A stretch of DNA of 64,000 nt, taken from contig CANQRM010000012.1 in the NCBI GenBank assembly GCA_947626265.1, positions 23,539-87,538 on the forward strand. The letters run 5' to 3'. Under the pieces are notes generated by a model, which saw only the letters and a list, made by a program, of their open reading frames with translations, was not told the DNA's origin and did no database searches. Each line of letters starts with the position of its first letter. The stretch's first letter is position 1. Of this stretch, positions 7,852 through 16,969 are shown piece after piece. The DNA is from an uncultured Oscillospiraceae bacterium (GTDB lineage Bacteria > Bacillota > Clostridia > Oscillospirales > Oscillospiraceae). The translations under genes were made by a program, and so were the position numbers.

Positions 7852-8535
7852 TTAATTGAAAACAATGCTCAGCAACTCTCTCAGATCATGAATTATATAG
7901 TTTATCTTTATATCGCTATCAAACACTTGCATGTTCGGGCTATACCAACATGTATCAATTCCCGCATTTATGCCACCTTGAATGTCAGATGTAAGAGAAT
8001 CACCGACAATTAAAATATGATCATCCTGTGTGCAACCAATAATTTTAAATGCTTCAGCGAAAAACCGAGGATCAGGTTTCGCATATCCTACTTCCTCAGA
8101 AATAACCAAAAAAGACATATACTTTCCAATCTCAGAATTCTGAATTCTAGCAATTTGTGTGGGTCCTACGCCGTTAGTCACTATGGATAAATTGGTGCTA
8201 GCATATAAGATTTTGCATACTTCGCCAGCATATGGCATAAGCCAACATTGATTTTGAAGACTAAGTTGATATATGCGCTCCGCATCCATTCCATCAATAA
8301 CATATCCCAAAGAATCAAACAGTATTTTGAAACGTTGCGACTGTACACTTTCTTTTGAAAGAACACCTTTCTCAAATTGATGCCATAGAGCATGATTTAT
8401 AATCAGATACTTCTCATAAATTGTCTCGGTGAAATCAATCCCGTAATGATGCAACACATTTGAAAAACTATGGAATTGTGCCGCATCAAAATCCAACAAT
8501 GTATTATCTGCATCAAATAAAATATAATTATACAT
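7852..8535 (-). CDS. HAD-superfamily phosphatase, YjjG-like nucleotidase
   Basis: A 227-aa HAD hydrolase. Motif I is DADNTLLDFD near residue 8, the C1-type helical cap spans about 18-90, motif II is the VTNG region, motif III the K in YAKPDPRFF, and motif IV GDSLTSDIQGG. The DADNTLLDFDxAE-type signature and length fit YjjG pyrimidine 5'-nucleotidases, which hydrolyse (often non-canonical) pyrimidine monophosphates. It is AT-rich and follows the 409-aa gene by 17 bp on the same strand, so they are likely co-transcribed. No strong ribosome site is seen. Its place in an accessory island suggests a nucleotide-related defence or damage role, which is inference only. Confidence 0.8.
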   Translation of the reverse strand: MYNYILFDADNTLLDFDAAQFHSFSNVLHHYGIDFTETIYEKYLIINHALWHQFEKGVLSKESVQSQRFKILFDSLGYVIDGMDAERIYQLSLQNQCWLMPYAGEVCKILYASTNLSIVTNGVGPTQIARIQNSEIGKYMSFLVISEEVGYAKPDPRFFAEAFKIIGCTQDDHILIVGDSLTSDIQGGINAGIDTCWYSPNMQVFDSDIKINYIIHDLRELLSIVFN

Positions 8536-8552
8536 AGCAACACCAACTTTAA

Positions 8553-9782
8553 TTAATACAGTATTTCAAACCCTTTATTTCTCTGCTTTTTAGAATACTC
8601 TAATAAATATGAATATCTCTTCTGTCTTATTTTTTGCTCAATAATGCCAACTGAATTTTCAATTGATCGAATAGTGTCAAACAACACCTTGTCTTTCCCG
8701 CAATAATAGTCAAGGCAAAGTACCTGAATATAGTCCAGTTTTTGCGCCTCTGAAAAAATGCCAACTTGATACAATTGGTTTAAAAGGGCATCTTTTGCTT
8801 TTTCTAAAGTTTCTATTAGTAGTAAATACAATGACAAGGCACGATTCAACTTTTTTATTGCAGTTTCTATATCTCTACTCACATGCTTGCTTTCGACATC
8901 CTGGACTAAATAAATGAATGCATTAACCTGCTCAATAAAGTTTTGCCAATCTGAATCTTGACTTAATGCATATATTTCATTCCACTCCATGTCGCAAATT
9001 GCGTTATACAGAGATTTATAAGATTTTGAAAGGAGACTGATTAACCACTGCCCGGTTAACTGATTTAGTATTAAAGAAATAGGAACTGCGTTACTCGTAT
9101 TTGCGTTTGCAACAGCAAATGCTCTGTCCAAAATTGTGGATACAATTAATCGTTCCTGTTGGCTAGGGTTAAATTCTTCAATTACTTTGTCCTCGACAAC
9201 AGCCCGTTGGAACAGGTTGTTACGGTCTAGAGAACAAGCTTGAATTCGGTTTGCAATACCAGTAAAAATAATTCGTCTATTTGGTTCTAAAGCTCTGCAT
9301 ATATCATCATAATGCAATTCTATAGAGCGGCTCACTTCCTCTCTAAAAAGAGTATCTGTGTCGTGCTGCTTTCCAATATAAATATCTGAACCATTAATTG
9401 AAAGGTATTCTGGAATGTATATGCCAAAAAAGTTTTCTGGTCTCCCACTTTCGTATGCTTGGTGTTCAAAGTGTCCCAATAATTGCTCTTCAGACATCCC
9501 TTTCGAAAGGACTTTCTTTCGATTGTTAAAATAATTAACAGGGTTCCCCTTATGTTTCTCATCTAACTGTAGCTGGATTATTCCACACTTCCAAAAGTCA
9601 TCTAGCTTCTTCAGCAGAGTTGTCGTATTGGACACTTTGATGCACGCTGGCACAGACATGCATAATTTATCCCGAGCAAAAATCAGCAAATCGAAACGGA
9701 GGCGTAGAGCGAGTAAATCAAAACTTTGATGCCCACTTGTAACTTGGTCTAGATAGTCAATATAAAACAACATTGTATTCAC
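8553..9782 (-). CDS. Unrecognised 409-aa protein paired with HAD phosphatase
   Basis: An AT-rich soluble protein with no signal peptide or clear membrane segment. The N-terminal half is alpha/beta-like (MLFYIDYLDQV, FDLLIFARD, RRIIFTGIANRIQ). The C-terminal half from about residue 255 is strongly helical with coiled-coil character and ends in a basic tail (EQKIRQKRYSYLLEYSKKQRNK). GTG at 9782 or ATG at 9773 could be the start; AGGAAAG lies just upstream of both. I do not recognise a family. The close coupling with the HAD gene, the low GC and the neighbouring pseudogenes suggest a horizontally acquired two-gene unit. Confidence 0.6.
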   Translation of the reverse strand: MNTMLFYIDYLDQVTSGHQSFDLLALRLRFDLLIFARDKLCMSVPACIKVSNTTTLLKKLDDFWKCGIIQLQLDEKHKGNPVNYFNNRKKVLSKGMSEEQLLGHFEHQAYESGRPENFFGIYIPEYLSINGSDIYIGKQHDTDTLFREEVSRSIELHYDDICRALEPNRRIIFTGIANRIQACSLDRNNLFQRAVVEDKVIEEFNPSQQERLIVSTILDRAFAVANANTSNAVPISLILNQLTGQWLISLLSKSYKSLYNAICDMEWNEIYALSQDSDWQNFIEQVNAFIYLVQDVESKHVSRDIETAIKKLNRALSLYLLLIETLEKAKDALLNQLYQVGIFSEAQKLDYIQVLCLDYYCGKDKVLFDTIRSIENSVGIIEQKIRQKRYSYLLEYSKKQRNKGFEILY

Positions 9783-10261
9783 TCTTTCCTGTCAAAAATA
9801 ACCTACACGTGCAACATGGCAAGCCAATCTTTCAAATTCAAGACTTCAATGCCTTATATACGAATTCTTCGAGTGAATAGATTCGGTCTCCGAAGCAACT
9901 ATTCTTGCACACAAGGTATATCACGCCATATCGTTTCAGTTCCAAATTGACCTACAGTACGCAATAGCAATGGTTTGAAGCAACACATCTCTGCCCATCG
10001 TTGCGAGTTCATCCGTAACACGATGCATGTCCTCTATCGTAGGGAACGAATCAGGTGGGTCAAGGATTTGCTCTCCTTCTCCCAATACCTCTTTTTATAA
10101 TGTTCATAATACACTTCCATCAACAAGCAAGGCACCCCCATAGGATGTATGATCCCTTATTTATGTTTTCTCCTCACACTCTCTGGCAAAAATAATATCT
10201 TAATAGGGCAAAAATGGTTGGCCAATATTGCTTCTGGGTAACTATTTAATCGCGAACCGTT
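9783..10261. other. Intergenic region with a decayed reading frame
   Basis: No intact gene. On the minus strand between about 10130 and 9950 two overlapping frames read MEVYYEHYKK and then EVLGEGEQILDPPDSFPTIEDM...RDVLLQTIAIAY to a stop. Together these look like one short frameshifted remnant of an unrecognised gene. The rest is AT-rich with no clear promoter or repeat. Confidence 0.35.
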
Positions 10262-12817
10262 TTACCCGGCCCCAGAGGCCGTCTGAGTATATCTCGGGTC
10301 CACTTGGGCCGGCTTTTTGTCTTTCCGCGGCGGGCCCCACATCATGCCGATGTTCTCTAAGTATTTGATCTGTTCTCTATCCAGTTTTCCGGCCCAATAC
10401 GCCTTGCGTATGTATTTCACCCACCAGCCAAGGTGCAGGCCATCGCCGGTCATATAGTCATAGGGAACATTCAAATCGCCGTTTTCCTGATAGTAATCCA
10501 GCGCCGCCTGATAGTTTCGCTCCCGCCTGTCTGACGCTCCATCCCAAACCATCCCTATGGATTCCAAACATTTGATTTGTTCGGTGGTCAGTTTATTCGC
10601 CCTGTACCATTTGCGTATCCTCTGTATCCATGATCCCAGGCGGATTCCATCCGTGGAGACATATCTCGATGCAACCTTAAGTTCTCCGTTTTCCTGATAA
10701 AACTGTCGCGCAGCCTCGTAATATTTCTCCCATTGATTCTCCTGCATATCCCATGTGACACCAATGTTCTCCAGCCGCTCGATGCGTTCTTTTTCCAAAA
10801 CGCCCTTTTTGTAGTCGCGGCGCATCCGCTGGAGCCATTTTCCCAGCTTGACATCCTCCTTCGTCACATAAGCGTAAGGTATATCCAGATTCCCATGCTC
10901 ATGATAATATAGCACTGCCAACTGGTACTGCTGTTCCCAGCGCGTCTGCTCCACATTCCAGACCATGCCGAGCGCCTCCAGGCGCTGGATCTTGTCCGCA
11001 TCCAGCCTACCAGCTTTATAGTCCCGTCGCACACATTGAATCCAGCACCCAAGGCGTGTTCCATCTGAAGAAGAATACTGTTTGGGCACTTCAAGGTCAC
11101 CGTATTCCGCATAGTATTCCCTCGCAGCCTGAAATTTCCGCTCCCATTGGAATTCATCCACGTCCCAAACCATGCCGAGCTCATCTAGCAGGGCAATGCG
11201 CTCCTTGGTCAAATACCGCCCTTTGCCGTTCCGCTTACGCTGTCCCTTCAATGAGCTGAGCCATTCCCCCAGCTTCACGCCGTCCGGTGACACGTAGAGT
11301 GCAGGAACGCAGAGATGCCCAAATTCCTGTAAATAAGCTTTTGCCGCCCCATAATACTCCGTCCATCGGTCCTGTTCCCGGACGGTCCACAGCATCCCGA
11401 TACTGTCCAGCAGCGCGATCCTCTCCTCATTGAGTATGCCGCGCTGCAGCCCCTTTCGGACGGCACGCTGGGTGTAGATCCAAGTGCCCAGAGAATACCC
11501 GTCCTCCGTCTTATATGCAAAGGGAACATTCAAATCGCCCTTTGTCTCATAGTACGCCTTCGCACAGCGGTACATATCCTCCCAGGAAGCGGTCAGGACA
11601 TTGTTCAGCCGCTCAAAGAGCTGGCGGCAATCCCGCACCTCGTCGATAATCTGAAAACGCCGGCGCAGTTCCTCCTGCTCCTGTTTGCTGCCGCCAGTCC
11701 GCAGGACGGCCTCCTCAAACTCCTGCTCCAACGCGCCAATGCTGCTCAGATTTTCGATATTGTTTACCACGTCGAAAATCACGGGCGTCTTTTCACTCCC
11801 TGCCGAGAGAGTCCGACCGATCTGCTGCTTATAGATTATGGGAGAGACTGTCGGTCGGAACAGGATCACGCCGTCCACATCTGCTACGTGGATACCCTCA
11901 TTGAGCATATCAATGGTGAAAAGCAGCTTCAGATGGTCACTCTCATCCTCCCTGAACCGTGCAAACGCCTCTCTGGTGGCCGGGTCCGGGGAGTAGGCAC
12001 GATAGATATGGGGCTGGGTGTCGAACTGTGAAAACCACTCCGGCACACAGGCGATCATGCGGTTCATATGCGCCACGTTGGAACAGAACGCGATATATTT
12101 CCCGTGGCGGTCTGGCATATGGCGGGCGAACACTACATCCAGCCCGTCTGCGTCCTCCAGGCTCCGGCGGAGCGTCTTCAACATCTCCATTGCCCGGTCA
12201 CGGCGCACAGGGTCGCGCAGCTTATCCACACGGGCCTCATATTTTTCAAGGTCCTGCTGGAAGGAGTAGACGGAGAGCACGTACTTCGGGGGCTTCAGGA
12301 TATTCCGTGCGATGGCCTCGCCCAAGGTGATCTCAGACGCGATGCAACCGTCGAACAACTCCTTCGCCATATCCCGCTGATTGTCCAGAAACCGAATGTT
12401 TGTCGCAGAAAGGCCCAGAATGGGTACAAGGGGATAGGCATTGAGGAGCGCTTGGATGCCTACGCCCCATTGCTCCGCGCCGCAACGATGGAACTCGTCC
12501 AGGATGATAAGATCGGGCTTGATGGCAGCGATCTCGTCCTCCTCCATCGTCATGAGCCGGGCGTATGTAATAAATGTGATGTTCTCCGGCACAGACCCGC
12601 TGTCCGCTGCCAAATTCTCCAGCTGGGTCTTGAATATGTACTCGGAAGGGGAGAGCCAGCAGATGTTTTTTTCAGGGAAGTCCTCGCAGAACTTGAAACC
12701 AATAAAGGATTTTCCCGTCCCGGTGGGGTGGATCACGGCAGCTTTTCCAGTTTCCTTGAGCATGGCGAGGGCAGCGTGATACGCACGGTCGTTATGTTCA
12801 AACAATGTGATGCTCAT
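10262..12817 (-). CDS. DEAH-box superfamily 2 helicase with six helicase-associated (HA) repeats
   Basis: An 851-aa protein. The N-terminal SF2 core has Walker A HPTGTGKS (about residue 31), DEFH in motif II (about 107), SAT motif III (about 138) and motif VI QQIGRTLSAG (about 333). From about residue 415 to 835 there are six copies of a roughly 68-aa repeat of the pattern W..(Y/A)...Y....G.L.VP..Y...DG..LG.W....R, ending in LD.IGM.W. This is the helicase-associated domain thought to bind nucleic acid. AAAGGAGG precedes the ATG. Such HA-repeat helicases are frequent in actinobacteria and gut clostridia. Their function is not established; unwinding or translocation on foreign DNA is a reasonable guess. 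It is GC-richer than the neighbouring HAD pair, so it arrived separately. Confidence 0.9.
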   Translation of the reverse strand: MSITLFEHNDRAYHAALAMLKETGKAAVIHPTGTGKSFIGFKFCEDFPEKNICWLSPSEYIFKTQLENLAADSGSVPENITFITYARLMTMEEDEIAAIKPDLIILDEFHRCGAEQWGVGIQALLNAYPLVPILGLSATNIRFLDNQRDMAKELFDGCIASEITLGEAIARNILKPPKYVLSVYSFQQDLEKYEARVDKLRDPVRRDRAMEMLKTLRRSLEDADGLDVVFARHMPDRHGKYIAFCSNVAHMNRMIACVPEWFSQFDTQPHIYRAYSPDPATREAFARFREDESDHLKLLFTIDMLNEGIHVADVDGVILFRPTVSPIIYKQQIGRTLSAGSEKTPVIFDVVNNIENLSSIGALEQEFEEAVLRTGGSKQEQEELRRRFQIIDEVRDCRQLFERLNNVLTASWEDMYRCAKAYYETKGDLNVPFAYKTEDGYSLGTWIYTQRAVRKGLQRGILNEERIALLDSIGMLWTVREQDRWTEYYGAAKAYLQEFGHLCVPALYVSPDGVKLGEWLSSLKGQRKRNGKGRYLTKERIALLDELGMVWDVDEFQWERKFQAAREYYAEYGDLEVPKQYSSSDGTRLGCWIQCVRRDYKAGRLDADKIQRLEALGMVWNVEQTRWEQQYQLAVLYYHEHGNLDIPYAYVTKEDVKLGKWLQRMRRDYKKGVLEKERIERLENIGVTWDMQENQWEKYYEAARQFYQENGELKVASRYVSTDGIRLGSWIQRIRKWYRANKLTTEQIKCLESIGMVWDGASDRRERNYQAALDYYQENGDLNVPYDYMTGDGLHLGWWVKYIRKAYWAGKLDREQIKYLENIGMMWGPPRKDKKPAQVDPRYTQTASGAG

Positions 12818-12915
12818 ATGCTGCCCTCCTTTCGGGTCAATAGTTATCTGATCCTTTGGCTTTCTAAGCCTTAGCCATAGAAGATAGAATTAGATGCCGA
12901 TTTGAAATCTTGGAA

Positions 12916-13221
12916 TTAGTTATACAGTTTCTTAAACTGTTCAAATAAATCTGCTGCTGCTTCCTTTGGAATAGCATGACCACTTACGCCAATATACGGA
13001 GCACAGTCATTTACAAAGTTATCAATTTCAGGGTACCCATGGTTCAGTCCTGTCTCTTCCCTAAGGAGGGTCATCATAACCTCCACAAAACTGCCATGCT
13101 CAATCGCATCTGCATCATATATCTTTCCAAACGGACGCATTATATCTCCATAATGCCTTAATGCGATGCCCTCTAACGGGATTGCAATGTCACCATGAAA
13201 ATTCCAGCCATCTCTTAGCAT
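12916..13221 (-). CDS. Conserved-looking hypothetical protein, 101 aa
   Basis: ATG preceded by AAGGAG at good spacing, so it is probably translated. Acidic soluble protein (LRDGWNFHGDIAIPLEGIALRHYG...). I recognise no domain, signal or membrane helix. It lies between the helicase and the rfbA N-terminal remnant. No neighbour shares its frame or spacing, so it looks monocistronic. Confidence 0.55.
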   Translation of the reverse strand: MLRDGWNFHGDIAIPLEGIALRHYGDIMRPFGKIYDADAIEHGSFVEVMMTLLREETGLNHGYPEIDNFVNDCAPYIGVSGHAIPKEAAADLFEQFKKLYN

Positions 13222-13262
13222 TTTTATCTCTCCTTATACTTATAAAATTGACTGCCTTTCGG

Positions 13263-13361
13263 TTAGCCTTTTTCATAGGCGGCCAGTGCCTGTTTGCTGA
13301 CGCCTTTGGTGATGGGATAGAGTCGGATGCCGCATCCGCCGGCCAGGATAATGCCTTTCAT
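13263..13361 (-). pseudogene. N-terminal remnant of rfbA
   Basis: A 32-codon frame starting [20 protein letters not shown] then [11 protein letters not shown] and TAA. It matches the first residues of the intact RfbA ([20 protein letters not shown] then [11 protein letters not shown]), including the nucleotide-binding GG-x-G-x-R loop, and breaks off exactly where the family continues. The matching C-terminal piece on the same strand is at 5808-6085. Too short to function. Confidence 0.85.
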
Positions 13362-13399
13362 ATGGGTTCTCACTTTCTCCACTTGTCCACTAACGTTTA

Positions 13400-13942
13400 T
13401 CAGTCCTCAGGCGTATGCAACACCGCTCTGGCCTTTTCCACGGCGTCAAAAAAGCCTCTGTATTCCTCCGGTGCCCAGCGCTCCCGTATGCGCTGCTGCA
13501 CGCCGCCGGGGCCAATGACCGACGGCACCGAAAGAGCCACGTTCCGCACGCCGTGCTCTCCCATCAGCGGCGAGCTTACGCACGCGATCGTGGGGCGCTG
13601 GTTGAGGATGGCGGCGGCAAGCTGGCAGACGCAGGTGGCGATGCCATAGTGGCTCCTGCCCTTGACGCAGATGATCTCTGTGCCCATAGTCCTGGTCTTT
13701 TCCGCAAGCGCAGCACGGACAGCCTCATTCCATGGGACTGCCGCCTCTTTGCAGTAATCCCCGATAGGGATGCCGTGACGGATATCCCAGGCCTCGCCCT
13801 CCGCCTTGCTCCTGCTGCGGTCTCTTAACACGATCTCCCTGGCTATATCCCGCAGGGACAGCGCATAGGCAACCGTAGCGCTCACATAGCCCGCTCCGAT
13901 GACAGCCACTTTTCGATTGCCCAGCGTATAAGCCCTGGTCAA
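13400..13942 (-). pseudogene. Internally deleted L-lactate dehydrogenase
   Basis: A 180-aa ORF, against about 315 aa for lactate dehydrogenases. Residues 9-60 are the Rossmann start (KVAVIGAGYVSATVAYALSL, EIVLRDRSRSKAEGEAWDIRHG). After GDYCKEAAVPWNE the sequence jumps to the C-terminal part (IICVKGRSHYGIATCVC...LMGEHGVRNVALSVPSVIGPGGVQ). About 130 central residues, with the substrate loop and the catalytic His/Arg/Asp, are absent. The frame survived the deletion, so a truncated protein could be made, but it should lack dehydrogenase activity. It sits just downstream of the glycan/acyl operon and may be its last transcribed frame. Confidence 0.8.
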
Positions 13943-13979
13943 TGCCGGTTCCTCCCAATGCTCCGTCCCCGATATTCAT

Positions 13980-15194
13980 TCACCCTATCGACACTGTCCG
14001 GGTCAGGCGGCTCACTAGGTCGTACCCGTCCCAGATAAGGTCGAAATCCATCGTCTTTCCGATGGGCACGATACGGTCTATGCCCCGGACGCCGGACGCC
14101 AGCAGGGGCCAGAACATGTCCTTGCCCCCCAGATAGGAGATAGTCTGGCACCGGCGATCATCACACAGCGGCTTGAGCTCCAGGATATCGCCGCAGTCAT
14201 ACTCAAAGAAGTACCCAGAGTTGTCCTTCAGGTCCATGATGCCGCCGTCAAGGATCGGGACATGTACCCGCACCAGCAGGTTGTCCTCATGGGGTGCCAC
14301 CCGGACGCCCTCACGGCTCACGGCGGCGAGATACCCGCTGGTCAGCTTATTGACACCCTGAATGGACTGGAACGTGTACTTTTTGCGGACCAGGTCATGG
14401 AGCCGCCGCCAGAATTCCGCCTTGGCCTCCTCCCGTCGTTCGCCCGTCCATATGACCATCCGGGGGCTGGTGCAGGCGTTCTGGTCGGTGAGATAGGTAT
14501 CGTTATAGAAATCCTGCGCGATGTGGTCCTTATCCTCCCGGGAAAGGTACTTGTCGGCGTCGATCACCGCCAGGGAGAACCGGTCGGCAAAGGTGACTTC
14601 GCTGCCTCTGGGCGGCAGGGGCGACTTGCGCACCTCCGCGATGGTGGCGTCGCCGCCCCAGATGACGCGGGTGTCGGCCATGGCGGATAGGGCGTCGTTC
14701 ACCGCCTTGTCCCGGCCATAGCGCACCAGGCAGACCCGCTTTTTCATCTCGGCATACTCCGGCATAGCCAGCACGGCGGCGATGGCCCGGTCGATGATAT
14801 CCACCTGTGGAAAGTCCTTGCTGGGCACACGCACGATATTGACGTTGCCGGTCAGGAGCCCCGCCGCCAGGGAGTAGGCGTAATTCACCGGCACATTGGA
14901 GGGCGCGATATGAAAGGTCACGCCCCGGCCCAGCTGGAATGCTCCGTCCTCCCGGCTAAACCGCTCCATCAGCTTTTTCGTGGAGGCGCTGCGTATCCAG
15001 AAAGCGAAGGTGACCACGTCGGGATAGGCCTTGGCCTCCCCATCCGCCAAGAGCGCCTTCGCCACGGCGTTCAGGAAGTCAAGAATGCGCCCGTCAAAGG
15101 GCGGCAGTGCCGGCACGGCCGGCATAGCGGAGGCGATATCCGCGCTACCCACCAGGTATGTGACGCCGGTCAGTTCATGCAAATTTTGCCGCAT
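13980..15194 (-). CDS. LuxC-like acyl-CoA/acyl-protein reductase
   Basis: A 404-aa member of the LuxC reductase family of the aldehyde dehydrogenase superfamily. It would reduce a thioester-bound acyl group to an aldehyde with NADPH. The cysteine nucleophile sits in TDQNACTSPRMVIW (about residue 245). The dinucleotide/acyl-binding region GVTFHIAPSNVPVNYAYSLAAGLL is near 90-115 and IWGGDATI near 180. The start overlaps the end of the LuxE-like gene by 20 bp. In luminous bacteria LuxC works with LuxE and the LuxD thioesterase, and the next two genes upstream are exactly a LuxE-like and a thioesterase gene. No luciferase (luxAB) gene is present, so the aldehyde serves another purpose here. Last intact gene of the operon. 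Confidence 0.88.
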   Translation of the reverse strand: MRQNLHELTGVTYLVGSADIASAMPAVPALPPFDGRILDFLNAVAKALLADGEAKAYPDVVTFAFWIRSASTKKLMERFSREDGAFQLGRGVTFHIAPSNVPVNYAYSLAAGLLTGNVNIVRVPSKDFPQVDIIDRAIAAVLAMPEYAEMKKRVCLVRYGRDKAVNDALSAMADTRVIWGGDATIAEVRKSPLPPRGSEVTFADRFSLAVIDADKYLSREDKDHIAQDFYNDTYLTDQNACTSPRMVIWTGERREEAKAEFWRRLHDLVRKKYTFQSIQGVNKLTSGYLAAVSREGVRVAPHEDNLLVRVHVPILDGGIMDLKDNSGYFFEYDCGDILELKPLCDDRRCQTISYLGGKDMFWPLLASGVRGIDRIVPIGKTMDFDLIWDGYDLVSRLTRTVSIG

Positions 15195-16266
15195 AGGTAT
15201 CGCTGCACCCCCGTATCTCCGCGTTTTTCAGCCGCCCGTTGATCTTGAAGTATTTTCCCTTCCGGCCGCAGGGACAGTCGTCCTCTCCCAGCAGTATGCC
15301 CTCGTCCTCAGTGAGCAGCGAGTGGCCCGGATAGGACTCAGGGATGGCGGACACCACCTGGATGATTCCCGGCTCCCCCACAGCGCACACGCCGAAATCC
15401 AGGGGCCGGCGCATGATGACGTCCGAGAAGACGCTGGCGTGGAGATGGCCGCACTCGCACTGCATGTAGATGCAGCCGGTCTGCTCCACCATGCCGTAGT
15501 AGTCGTGTACACGGTCGATGCCGCATACGTCCCGGAGGCGGTCATGAAACTCCTGGGGGCTCACGGCCTCATTGGCCAGTTTCTTCCACCCGCCGCCGTG
15601 GATAAGGATGCCCCGGCTGAGGTCGAAAGTGACCCCCTGTTCCTTCAGCCGCACCAACTCTTTATAAAAGTGCTGCCACACCATGAAGGTGAAACCGAAA
15701 AACAGGATGTCCTGGCCCCGGAACTTCTCCAGAAACGCCGCCAGCGCCTCCGTGTCCAGGCGCATATCGTCGTCCAGGGCGTATATCTTCCGGGCGCCGA
15801 AAATAGAAAAGCCCAGGATACCGGCACCTCGTGCGGAAAACATGTTTCTATCCTTCACCACCGAGGGGCAGTCCAGCACGATCATGGGCAGCCGGGAGGC
15901 GCCCAGAAAGTCCGACACGATCTTCACCATGGCCTTCTGCTGGTTGGCGGAGGTGGTCCTGTCCAGGTATATCCGGGACACGGCCTGGCCTGTGGTGCCG
16001 GAGGAGGTCATGGTCTTCACCACGTCCTCCTGGGGAACGCTCTTGAGGCTCAGCTCCTTGAAAAGCCGTACCGGCAGAAAGGGCAAGTCCTCATAGCCTG
16101 TCACGCTCCCGGCGTCATAGCCCACGCTGTCCAGCAACCGGCGGTACTCCGGGCACCGGTCCCGGTGATGCTCCGTCAACTCCAGGAGCCGCTGTGTCAA
16201 CAGCGCGTGTTTCTCCTCATGCCCCAGTGAATAGGGCGGTATCTGCAAAAGCTCCTCAAACGTCAT
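15175..16266 (-). CDS. LuxE/PaaK-family acyl-protein synthetase
   Basis: A 363-aa adenylate-forming enzyme of the LuxE acyl-protein synthetase family. It activates a free fatty or other carboxylic acid as acyl-AMP and passes the acyl group to the LuxC reductase. The P-loop-like TMTSSGTTGQAVSRIYLD is near residue 85; FSARGAGILGFSIFGA, ILIHGGGWKK and DYYGMVEQTGCIY follow in family order. A C-terminal zinc-like cluster C-x-C...DCPCGRKG is also seen. It overlaps the thioesterase gene by 11 bp and LuxC by 20 bp, so the three are tightly coupled. Confidence 0.88.
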   Translation of the reverse strand: MTFEELLQIPPYSLGHEEKHALLTQRLLELTEHHRDRCPEYRRLLDSVGYDAGSVTGYEDLPFLPVRLFKELSLKSVPQEDVVKTMTSSGTTGQAVSRIYLDRTTSANQQKAMVKIVSDFLGASRLPMIVLDCPSVVKDRNMFSARGAGILGFSIFGARKIYALDDDMRLDTEALAAFLEKFRGQDILFFGFTFMVWQHFYKELVRLKEQGVTFDLSRGILIHGGGWKKLANEAVSPQEFHDRLRDVCGIDRVHDYYGMVEQTGCIYMQCECGHLHASVFSDVIMRRPLDFGVCAVGEPGIIQVVSAIPESYPGHSLLTEDEGILLGEDDCPCGRKGKYFKINGRLKNAEIRGCSDTYAAKFA

Positions 16267-16957
16267 AGTTCCTCAACCTCTCGTTGACCACGTCCGCGAC
16301 CTCCCGCTCATGCTCCCGCAGGAAGAAATGGCCGCCGTCATATTCCAGAATGTCGCATCTGCCGGTAAAGACCTGCCTCCACTTTTCCATGTCCCCCCGG
16401 GGTATGTCCGCCGGCGAGAAAAGCACTGTGGCCGGTATGTCCGTCACAAAGCCCAGCCGGCCGAAATCATAATCCATGATCAGCTCATAGTCCGCACGGT
16501 AAATGGGCATATAGACGCGCCAGAAGGTCGGGCTGTTGACCAGCTTCTCGGGCAAGCCGCCGAAGCGGACGGTCCACTGCCTGACCGTCTCGTCCGTGTC
16601 TGGTCCGTCAGCGCCGGTCCGCTCCTCCAGGACACAGGGGCCATGGGAGGCCAGGAACACATGGGCGGGCGGCGGCAGTTCTCCCCTGGCCTGGATCATC
16701 TTCGTCACCTCTGCGGCCGCCAGGGCGCCCATGCTGTAGCCGAACAGCCCGTAGTGTGCCTCTCCGGCCTGGGTCTTGACCTGGCTGTACATATCCGCCG
16801 TGAGCTCGTCAAAGTCCCCGTAGAAGGGCTCATGCCGCCGCTCCATATGGCCGGAATACTCCAGCTTCACGACCTCTATGTCCGGGCTTAGATATGAAGC
16901 AAGTCCGTTGAAGAAGGACCCGCTGCCGCCCACAAAAGTAAAGAAGAAAAGCCGCAT
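16256..16957 (-). CDS. Type II thioesterase (alpha/beta hydrolase)
   Basis: A 233-aa thioesterase of the GrsT/TesA type found with NRPS/PKS clusters. The nucleophile elbow is GYSMG (Ser about residue 93), the acid is a D in FSPADIPRGD, and the catalytic His is in DGGHFFLREHE near the C-terminus. It would release the finished chain from an ACP (or edit misloaded carriers) and supply the free acid for the LuxE-like enzyme, a role analogous to LuxD. Located between the AMP ligase and LuxE with short or negative gaps. Confidence 0.87.
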   Translation of the reverse strand: MRLFFFTFVGGSGSFFNGLASYLSPDIEVVKLEYSGHMERRHEPFYGDFDELTADMYSQVKTQAGEAHYGLFGYSMGALAAAEVTKMIQARGELPPPAHVFLASHGPCVLEERTGADGPDTDETVRQWTVRFGGLPEKLVNSPTFWRVYMPIYRADYELIMDYDFGRLGFVTDIPATVLFSPADIPRGDMEKWRQVFTGRCDILEYDGGHFFLREHEREVADVVNERLRNYDV

Positions 16958-16969
16958 AGCCCCTCCCGT

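Noticed and set aside
12068-12874. 268-aa plus-strand ORF opposite the helicase
   Set aside because: Antisense of helicase motifs; no ribosome site.
13980-16957. A bioluminescence (lux) operon
   Set aside because: LuxC/LuxE-like genes are present but no luxA/luxB or flavin reductase gene; the context is glycan acylation.
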